Below, piece after piece: positions 1 to 4,954 of a DNA stretch of 6,821 nucleotides. The position numbers and the translations under genes were made by a program. The notes below the pieces were generated by a model. It made no database searches. It worked only from the letters and a program-made list of their open reading frames with translations, and was not told the DNA's origin. Origin of the DNA: an uncultured Eubacteriales bacterium. Lineage in GTDB: Bacteria; Bacillota; Clostridia; Oscillospirales; Oscillospiraceae. The DNA lies in contig CAJLCS010000091.1 of NCBI GenBank assembly GCA_905205195.1, positions 1-6,821 on the forward strand, read 5' to 3'. Each line of letters opens with the position of its first letter. The first letter of the stretch is position 1.

Positions 1-1712
1 TGAATACGCCCGTCGGCGGCGATGACCTTCATCAGGCCGTCGGCATAGGTGGATTTCAGCTTGGTCAGCATCCGATAATCCATGATTTCCGGCACGATGG
101 GATGGACGCTGCGGAGCTTTTCCAGCACCTCCGCGTTGGTGGCGTAGCCGGTTTTCGTCTTTTTCAGCGGCGGAAGATTCAGCTGCTCAAACAGCACCGT
201 CCCCAGCTGCTTGGGGGAATTGATATTGAAGGACCCGCCGGCATAGCCGAAAATCTGCTGCTCGCACCGATCAATCCGCCCGGCCAGCATTTCGCCGAAC
301 TGGGCCAGCTGATCCCGGTCGATGGCCACCCCCTCCCGTTCCATCCGGTAGAGCACGGCGCACAGCGGCAGTTCGATCTCCCGGTACAGTGTCTCCATAT
401 CCCGGTCCGCCAGCTCCCGCCGCATCACCGGTGCCAGCTGCCACAGGGCCTCGGCGCAGCCTGCGGCGTCGCCGTCCTCTGCACCGGCCCCCAGGAAGGT
501 CGCCGCCAGCTTGCTGACGGGATACTCGGACTGGGTGGGGCTTAGATCGTAGGCCGCCAGCGCCGTATCGAAGGCGAAGTCCCCCGCCGGGAGCTGCTGC
601 TCCTCCAGACGGTGGAGCAGGGCCTTGCGGTCGTGGCAGACCCAGCTCCGGCTGCCCGCCAGCAGCGGCGCCAGCGACGGCAGCTCCATGGGCGTCAGCG
701 TGCAGACGCCGCCGTCCCACGCCACACCGGCGGAGCCGTCCGCCGCCAGATACAGGGCACATTCCGTCCCCACCGGCGGCAGCGTCTGCTGCCGGGGTAG
801 AGCTTCCGTCTTCCGGGTTTCCGGCGGCAGCGCCTGATCCGCGCCGGTCAGGCCGTAGCGGTCAATCAGCCGCACAAATTCCAGCTTCAGAAACAGCCGG
901 TACAGCGCCGGCCGGTTGTAGGGCTGGACGATGGCGTCCCGGGGTTCAAATTCAATGGGCGCCTCGGGCCGGATGGTAGCAAGGTCATAGGAAAGGTAGG
1001 CGTTTTCCTTTCCGGCCTCCAGCTTTTCCCGGAGCTTGGGCCGGACGGAGGGATCGTCCAGATGGGCATACACCCCGTCCAGCGTGCCGAACCGCAGCAG
1101 CAGCTCCGACGCGGTTTTGGGGCCGACCCCCGCCACGCCGGGAATGTTGTCGGAGGAATCGCCCATCAGTGCCTTCAGGTCCACCAGACGCTTCGGCTCG
1201 AAGCCGTATTCCTGCCGGAAGGCCTCCTCGTCGTACAGCGTGGAGGTGGTTTTCCCCGCCTTGGTAATCACCAGCTTCACATGGATGTTCCGGTCGATCA
1301 GCTGTAAGCTGTCCCGGTCGCCGGTGACGATCACGCACTCCCAGCCGCAGTTGCTGCAAATTCGCCCCACGGTGCCGATGACGTCGTCGGCCTCCCAGCC
1401 CTGGCATTCGTAAATGGGAATGTTCATGGCCCGCAGGACATCCTTCATCACCGGCATCTGCTGGGCCAGCTCCTCGGGCATGGCATGGCGGGTGGCCTTG
1501 TAGCCCTCATATTTCAGATGGCGGAAGGTCGGTCCGTGGAGGTCGAAGGCCACGCAGACGGCCTCGGGCTGCTCCTCCTTTTCCATCCGCTCCAGAATGT
1601 TCAGAAAGCCGAACACGGCGTTGGTGTACAGTCCCTCCCGGGTGGTCAGCGGCCGGATGCCGTAAAACGCCCGGTTGATGACGCTGTTGCCGTCCAGAAT
1701 CAGCAGCTTCAT
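1..1712 (-). CDS. polA: DNA polymerase I, 5' part (C-terminus beyond the left edge)
   Basis: Family A polymerase for Okazaki-fragment maturation and repair synthesis in the cytoplasm. The visible 570 residues hold the 5'-nuclease domain with its metal-binding motifs: D7 in LILDGNS, D57 in the FDLHG motif, EADD at 107-110, GDRD at 131-134, and GDSSDNIPG from 184 followed by a helix-hairpin-helix around 191-205. A proofreading-like domain (about 300-430) follows. It keeps FDTAL (D382) but has no recognisable first DxE motif, so proofreading is probably lost, as in Bacillus and Taq enzymes. The polymerase domain begins near 434, with FNINSPKQLG near 493 and KTKTGYATNAE near 513; the sequence stops before the polymerase motif A, B and C residues. 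The start ATG has GGAG six bases upstream (1719-1722) and overlaps the cysS stop as ATGA, so translational coupling is likely. The reading frame is open to the window edge. Identification is secure. Confidence 0.97.
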   Translation of the reverse strand, partial: MKLLILDGNSVINRAFYGIRPLTTREGLYTNAVFGFLNILERMEKEEQPEAVCVAFDLHGPTFRHLKYEGYKATRHAMPEELAQQMPVMKDVLRAMNIPIYECQGWEADDVIGTVGRICSNCGWECVIVTGDRDSLQLIDRNIHVKLVITKAGKTTSTLYDEEAFRQEYGFEPKRLVDLKALMGDSSDNIPGVAGVGPKTASELLLRFGTLDGVYAHLDDPSVRPKLREKLEAGKENAYLSYDLATIRPEAPIEFEPRDAIVQPYNRPALYRLFLKLEFVRLIDRYGLTGADQALPPETRKTEALPRQQTLPPVGTECALYLAADGSAGVAWDGGVCTLTPMELPSLAPLLAGSRSWVCHDRKALLHRLEEQQLPAGDFAFDTALAAYDLSPTQSEYPVSKLAATFLGAGAEDGDAAGCAEALWQLAPVMRRELADRDMETLYREIELPLCAVLYRMEREGVAIDRDQLAQFGEMLAGRIDRCEQQIFGYAGGSFNINSPKQLGTVLFEQLNLPPLKKTKTGYATNAEVLEKLRSVHPIVPEIMDYRMLTKLKSTYADGLMKVIAADGRI

Positions 1713-3127
1713 ACGCGTCTCCATTTCGCTCCCTGGGGAGTGTCGATGATCTCGATGCCCCGGGCCTTCAGCTCGTCACGGATCCGGTCGGCCTCCGCAA
1801 AGTTCTTTTCCTTTTTGGCCGCCGTCCGGGCCGCCACCAACCCGTCGATTTCCGGATCGGCAGAGGCCGCCGCTTCCGCGGCCTGCTTTTCCCGGCGCTT
1901 GGCAGCCGCCTCCAGCAGATTCAGCGACAGCACCCGGTCAAAATCTGCCAGCGCCGCCAACTTGGTGGCATCGTTCGTCTTGGCCTTCAGCACGTCGTAA
2001 ACCGCCGTTACCGCCAGCGACGTATTCAGATCGCCGTTCAGGGCGGCCACGAATTTTTCCTTCAGGCCGTCGAACGCCGCCTGATCCACCTGGCCGCCGT
2101 CCGGCGTCAGGGCGGCGATTTTCCCGATCAGCTTGTCGTAGGCTGCCGCCGCGTTGTCCAGATTCTCCCAGGAAAACACCAGATTCTTGCGGTAGTGGCT
2201 CTGCAGGCAGAACAGCCGGTAAGCCAGCGGGTCATAGCCCTTCTGCTCCAGCAGCGACACCGTGAGAAATTCGCCCTTGGATTTGCTCATTTTGCCGTGG
2301 TCCGTGTTCAGGTGATGGACATGGAACCAGTAATTGCACCACTTGTGGCCCAGATAGCTTTCGGACTGGGCAATTTCGTTGGTATGGTGGGGGAAGGCGT
2401 TGTCGATGCCGCCGCAGTGGATATCCAGATCCTCCCCCAGATATTTCATGGAGATGCCGGAGCATTCAATATGCCAGCCTGGATAGCCCACGCCCCAGGG
2501 GGAGTCCCATTTCAGGGCCTGATCCTCAAACTTGGATTTGGTGAACCACAGCACAAAGTCGTTTTTATTGCGCTTGTTGGGATCCTCCTCCACGCCCTCC
2601 CGGACGCCCACCGCCAGGTCCTCCTCGTCGTGGTCGTTGAACACATAGTACTGCTCCAGCTTGGAGGTGTCGAAATACACGTTGCCGCCGGCCTGATAGG
2701 CATAGCCCTTCTCCAGCAACCGGGTGATGATGGCGATATACTCCGGAATGCAGCCGGTGGCCGGCTGGACCACGTCGGGCCGCTTGATGTTCAGCTTCCG
2801 GCAGTCCTCAAAAAAGGCGTCGGTGTAGTACTTGGCAATCTCCATGACGGTTTTATGCTCCCGGCGGGCGCCCTTGAGCATTTTGTCCTCGCCGGTATCG
2901 GCATCCGAGGCCAGATGGCCCACGTCGGTGATGTTCATCACCCGCTTCACCGGGTAGCCCAGATAGCGCAGGCTCTTTTCCAGCACATCCTCCATAATAT
3001 AGCTGCGCAGGTTGCCGATGTGGGCATAGTGATACACCGTCGGGCCGCAGGTGTACATTTTCACCAGATCCGGGTGGTTGGGGGTAAACAGTTCCTTCTT
3101 GTGGGACAGGGAATTATAAAGATACAT
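1709..3127 (-). CDS. cysS: cysteinyl-tRNA synthetase
   Basis: Class I aminoacyl-tRNA synthetase that charges tRNA-Cys with cysteine in the cytoplasm. The product is 472 residues, the usual size for the family. The HIGH-type signature is HIGN at 36-39 and the KMSKS loop is at 279-283. The four expected zinc ligands that select cysteine are present: C27 (in YTCGPTVY), C222 (in GWHIECS), H247 and E251 (in FPHHTNE). The C-terminal 170 residues are the helical anticodon-side part, with an Ala/Lys-rich stretch and a typical NFAEADRIRDEL-type ending. The start at MYLYNSL is chosen because family members begin about 25 residues before the CGPTVY motif and a GGAGG lies 8 nt upstream. The frame stays open further upstream, but that part is the T-box and terminator. 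The gene is preceded by a cysteine T-box leader and overlaps polA by 4 nt. Confidence 0.98.
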   Translation of the reverse strand: MYLYNSLSHKKELFTPNHPDLVKMYTCGPTVYHYAHIGNLRSYIMEDVLEKSLRYLGYPVKRVMNITDVGHLASDADTGEDKMLKGARREHKTVMEIAKYYTDAFFEDCRKLNIKRPDVVQPATGCIPEYIAIITRLLEKGYAYQAGGNVYFDTSKLEQYYVFNDHDEEDLAVGVREGVEEDPNKRNKNDFVLWFTKSKFEDQALKWDSPWGVGYPGWHIECSGISMKYLGEDLDIHCGGIDNAFPHHTNEIAQSESYLGHKWCNYWFHVHHLNTDHGKMSKSKGEFLTVSLLEQKGYDPLAYRLFCLQSHYRKNLVFSWENLDNAAAAYDKLIGKIAALTPDGGQVDQAAFDGLKEKFVAALNGDLNTSLAVTAVYDVLKAKTNDATKLAALADFDRVLSLNLLEAAAKRREKQAAEAAASADPEIDGLVAARTAAKKEKNFAEADRIRDELKARGIEIIDTPQGAKWRRV

Positions 3128-3135
3128 GGTTTCTT

Positions 3136-3140
3136 CCTCC
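3136..3140 (-). promoter_or_regulatory. ribosome binding site of cysS
   Basis: The minus strand reads GGAGG, separated by 8 nt from the ATG at 3127. It lies just after the U-tract of the leader terminator, so it is transcribed only on read-through. It decides the cysS start against the longer in-frame option at 3214. Confidence 0.85.
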
Positions 3141-3146
3141 GTTTCA

Positions 3147-3185
3147 AAATAAAAACCGCCTCTTATACCAACGTACAAGAGGCGG
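3147..3185 (-). terminator. regulated intrinsic terminator in the cysS leader
   Basis: On the minus strand, CCGCCTCTT (3177-3185) and AAGAGGCGG (3156-3164) form a perfect 9-bp stem with a 12-nt loop, followed by TTTTTATTTT. It lies between the T-box and the cysS ribosome binding site and should end transcription when tRNA-Cys is charged. Confidence 0.95.
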
Positions 3186-3211
3186 GCAGACGCTGCTCGC
3201 GGTTCCACTCT
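3178..3211 (-). promoter_or_regulatory. T-box element and antiterminator
   Basis: The minus strand carries the conserved T-box AGAGTGGAACCGCG (3198-3211). It folds as a textbook antiterminator: AGAG pairs with CTCT and GCG pairs with CGC, leaving the seven-base bulge TGGAACC. The 3' arm (3178-3184) is also the 5' arm of the terminator, so the two structures exclude each other. The bulge TGGA would pair with a tRNA ending in UCCA. tRNA-Cys has U at the discriminator position, so this base fits the cysteine specifier. Confidence 0.95.
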
Positions 3212-3357
3212 CATTTTTTACTCATTAAATAAAAGGGATTCGCTCCCGGATGCACGTTCATGCGCGTCCTTGGCCGGGGCTTTCAGCCGGTGACCCCCGC
3301 TCTCTGGCAATTGCGGCACATTACTCTTTCCGATCAACGCGATATGAACTTGTGCTT

Positions 3358-3387
3358 ATTTTACCATCGCTTTGCGGTGCTTGTCAA
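3358..3387 (-). promoter_or_regulatory. promoter of the cysS-polA unit
   Basis: The minus strand has a perfect -35 box TTGACA (3382-3387), an 18-bp spacer and the -10 box TAAAAT (3358-3363, five of six consensus bases). Transcription should start near 3351, just upstream of Stem I of the T-box. The box is back to back with the promoter of the lipoprotein gene. Confidence 0.82.
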
Positions 3388-3390
3388 GGT

Positions 3391-3416
3391 TTTCCCGGGA
3401 AATTTCCCGTATTTCC
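3391..3416. promoter_or_regulatory. candidate operator: alternating TTTCCC/GGGAAA half-sites
   Basis: Between the two divergent -35 boxes the plus strand reads TTTCCC (3391), GGGAAA (3397), TTTCCC (3403) and then ATTTCC (3411). This creates two overlapping perfect palindromes, TTTCCCGGGAAA and CGGGAAATTTCCCG (3396-3409). The placement suggests a regulator binding site serving both promoters, but no regulator gene is in view. It could also only be an accident of base composition or an upstream promoter element. Confidence 0.45.
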
Positions 3417-3417
3417 A

Positions 3418-3446
3418 TTGTGCTTTTCCTGCCTTTATGGTATAAT
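3418..3446 (+). promoter_or_regulatory. promoter of the lipoprotein gene
   Basis: The -10 box is a perfect TATAAT (3441-3446) preceded by TG plus one base, an extended -10. With a 17-bp spacer the -35 is TTGTGC (3418-3423), only half matching consensus, which fits a promoter relying on the extended -10. The start is expected near 3453, giving an untranslated leader of about 30 nt. Confidence 0.82.
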
Positions 3447-3482
3447 ACCCTCAATTTCTCAAAAGATCGGGAGGACCCTTCC

Positions 3483-4664
3483 ATGAAACGACTGTTTTGC
3501 CTGCTGCTGGCCCTGGCCGGACTGCTGTGCGCCTGCGGCCGGACCGACACCCCGGCTCAGACCACCGCCGGGACATCGTCCAATCCGCCGGAAACCACCG
3601 CCGCCTGGGAAGATACGGTGCAGTTGCCCATGATTTCCGTTTCGGCGCCGCTGATGCGGCAGGAGACGAAAAATCAGGCCGGTCAGACGGTTTTCACCCA
3701 AATCACCCAGGATTTCTCCGTCATCGCCCCGGACGCCGACGCCGCCGCGCAGGTGGTGCTGAATCTGCTGCGTCTGGCCGACGGCGGGCAGGACACCGCC
3801 GAGGCCCTGCGGCAGCAGGCGCTGGCCGACGAAAGCGCCGCCGACCATCCCTACCGCTACCAGCTGCTTTACAGCCCCATGCGGATCGATGAAAAGGTGC
3901 TCAGCCTGTTCGGCGCCGAAACCACCGACATGGGCGGCGTCCATCCCAACCGCAGCTGCCTTTCCCTGAATTTCGACATGGCCACAGGCGAACAGCTGCA
4001 TCTTTCCGACATTCTGGAAAACGCCGACGCCGCGGTTTCCCTGTCCCAGCTCATCATTGAAAATCTGTCCGCCCGCAAGCAGGAGGACCAGCTGTACGAC
4101 GGGTATGCGTCCCTCGTCTCCGGCCGCTACAGCGGCGAGGGCTGGGAGGACTGCACGGCATGGTATCTGTCCGCCGCCGGGTTCTGCGCCTATTTTTCCC
4201 CCTATGAGCTGGCGCCCTATGTGGCCGGTCAGATCGTGGTGGAAATCCCCTACGGCGAACTGGGCGGCATCCTCCGGGCGGACTTCCGCCCCGCCGCCCT
4301 GCCGGACCGCAGCGGCACGCCGGATGCCGCGCTGGCCCAAGATGTGGATCCGGACCGGTTCCGGCAGTACAGCGAAGCCATTCTGGACCCGAACGGGGAA
4401 CGGGTGCTGCTGTTTGCCGACGATCTGATCTCCGATGTGACGCTGGAGCAGGGCGATTGGGCTGAGAACGGCCGCTTTCTCCCCCTCAGCACCGTGTTCA
4501 TGGCCCGCAGCCTGTGCAGCGACGACGCCGTTACGCTGCAGCTTCCCCTGACGGGCGCGGACATCGGCCTGCGCCTGCGCTGGACCGCCGGAGGGCAGGC
4601 CCACACCGCCCGACTGCGTCTGGACAGCGCCGACAGCACCGTCCGGCTGACCGACATCACCTGA
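3483..4664 (+). CDS. lipoprotein with RsiV-like DUF4163/DUF3298 domain
   Basis: The product is 393 residues. It starts with a lipoprotein signal peptide (MKR, a Leu/Ala core, lipobox LCAC with the lipidated cysteine at 18), so it should be anchored on the outer face of the membrane. A Thr/Pro/Ala linker follows to about residue 45. Residues 50-140 resemble DUF4163 and 141-270 resemble DUF3298, with GGVHPN at 151-156, FDMATG at 164-169 and YFSPYELAPYVAG at 237-249. These families form the extracytoplasmic part of B. subtilis RsiV, the anti-sigma factor that binds lysozyme, but many members have no known role. Here there is no anti-sigma segment and no transmembrane helix beyond the signal. A further 120 residues (271-393) follow that I do not recognise. 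The start is set by GGGAGG at 3469-3474, 8 nt before the ATG. The gene is monocistronic: own promoter, strong terminator. Ligand unknown. Confidence 0.85.
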   Translation: MKRLFCLLLALAGLLCACGRTDTPAQTTAGTSSNPPETTAAWEDTVQLPMISVSAPLMRQETKNQAGQTVFTQITQDFSVIAPDADAAAQVVLNLLRLADGGQDTAEALRQQALADESAADHPYRYQLLYSPMRIDEKVLSLFGAETTDMGGVHPNRSCLSLNFDMATGEQLHLSDILENADAAVSLSQLIIENLSARKQEDQLYDGYASLVSGRYSGEGWEDCTAWYLSAAGFCAYFSPYELAPYVAGQIVVEIPYGELGGILRADFRPAALPDRSGTPDAALAQDVDPDRFRQYSEAILDPNGERVLLFADDLISDVTLEQGDWAENGRFLPLSTVFMARSLCSDDAVTLQLPLTGADIGLRLRWTAGGQAHTARLRLDSADSTVRLTDIT

Positions 4665-4671
4665 ATTTCCG

Positions 4672-4705
4672 ATTCCTGCCGCCCGAAACGCGGCAGGAAT
4701 TTTTT
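4672..4705 (+). terminator. intrinsic terminator after the lipoprotein gene
   Basis: A perfect 11-bp stem, ATTCCTGCCGC (4672-4682) with GCGGCAGGAAT (4690-4700), closes a 7-nt loop. Six T residues (4700-4705) run out of the end of the stem. It begins 7 nt after the stop codon and works only rightward, since the other side has no T-tract for the minus strand. It isolates the lipoprotein gene from the protease gene. Confidence 0.95.
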
Positions 4706-4862
4706 ACCGCAATCTGCATCTGTTTTCTTCTTTCCTGCATTGTGCCCCCGGCTGGCGGACATTCGTTTTTCTGTTATTCCATCATTTCCCATTTATTACG
4801 AATATTTTCGATGAAAATGCGGATATATACACAAACCCATGAACAATCTGTGAAATTTTCTC
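4706..4862. other. AT-rich intergenic stretch upstream of the protease promoter
   Basis: No gene is seen here. The stretch is much richer in A+T than its surroundings. It holds one short inverted repeat, ATTTTC-GAT-GAAAAT (4804-4818), about 45 bp upstream of the -35 box, and a single TTTCCC (4785-4790) like the half-sites near 3400. Either could be a regulatory site, but short repeats are expected by chance in such DNA. Confidence 0.4.
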
Positions 4863-4891
4863 TTGCCTTCATGAAGGCTGGGTGCTATAAT
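4863..4891 (+). promoter_or_regulatory. promoter of the subtilase gene
   Basis: The -10 box is TATAAT (4886-4891) with the extended TGC in front. A 17-bp spacer leads to the -35 box TTGCCT (4863-4868, four of six). Transcription should start near 4898, leaving a leader of about 57 nt. Confidence 0.82.
4865..4878. promoter_or_regulatory. 14-bp palindrome over the protease -35 region
   Basis: GCCTTCATGAAGGC is a perfect 14-bp inverted repeat with no spacer. It covers the last four bases of the -35 box and the first ten of the spacer, where a bound dimer would block RNA polymerase. This is a candidate operator; the regulator is not in the window. Confidence 0.4.
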
Positions 4892-4902
4892 ATTGCAAAC
4901 CG

Positions 4903-4929
4903 TACCGCGCGCCGCCAGAAGCGCCGGTA
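4903..4929 (+). other. hairpin at the 5' end of the protease mRNA
   Basis: TACC plus GCGC (4903-4910) can pair with GCGC plus GGTA (4921-4924 and 4926-4929), with one bulged C and a 10-nt loop. It starts about 5 nt after the predicted transcription start and ends before the ribosome binding site. A role in protecting the 5' end of the message is possible; there is no T-tract, so it is not a terminator. Confidence 0.45.
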
Positions 4930-4954
4930 TGCTGTAAAGAAAGGAAATGAGTGA

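Larger units (their letters stand above)
3128..3351 (-). promoter_or_regulatory. T-box riboswitch leader, tRNA-Cys specific
   Basis: Leader RNA of about 220 nt that binds tRNA-Cys and lets transcription continue into cysS when the tRNA is uncharged. Stem I is visible: ATGTGC (3316-3321) pairs with GCGCAT (3260-3265) above an internal loop. That loop has AAAGAGTA on its 5' side (3322-3329) and GAACGTGCAT on its 3' side (3250-3259). TCGG (3330-3333) pairs with CCGG (3246-3249) below it, and tandem GA/GA bases next to that resemble the K-turn. AGAGAG and GGCTGAAAG motifs typical of the distal half of Stem I lie near 3276-3303. The specifier is read as TGC at 3252-3254, a cysteine codon followed by A. 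Other triplets in the loop are possible from sequence alone, but the downstream gene and the acceptor bulge both favour cysteine. The 5' end is inferred from the promoter. Confidence 0.93.

Noticed and set aside
102..1413. Several short frames on both strands within polA
   Set aside because: The minus-strand polA frame is continuous from 1712 to the edge with ordered conserved motifs, so the others are shadows; there is no frameshift.
3128..3214. Upstream in-frame extension of cysS by 29 codons
   Set aside because: The extension is the T-box, terminator stem and U-tract. The start at 3127 has GGAGG at good spacing and matches the family N-terminus.
2195..3232. Open frame of 345 codons on the plus strand opposite cysS
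   Set aside because: It is antisense to an unmistakable cysteinyl-tRNA synthetase, has no family motif, and extends across the T-box and terminator.
3372..3482. Upstream in-frame start for the lipoprotein at 3372
   Set aside because: It would place the coding region over both divergent promoters and bury the lipobox signal peptide internally. The ATG at 3483 has GGGAGG and a normal signal sequence.
3459..4604. Open frame of 381 codons on the minus strand opposite the lipoprotein gene
   Set aside because: It has a composition typical of antisense frames in GC-rich DNA, no ribosome binding site that I can see and no domain. The plus strand has a promoter, signal peptide and terminator that fit.
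4951..4953. GTG just upstream of the protease start
   Set aside because: It is not in the protease frame; the ATG at 4955 is in frame and begins a proper signal peptide.
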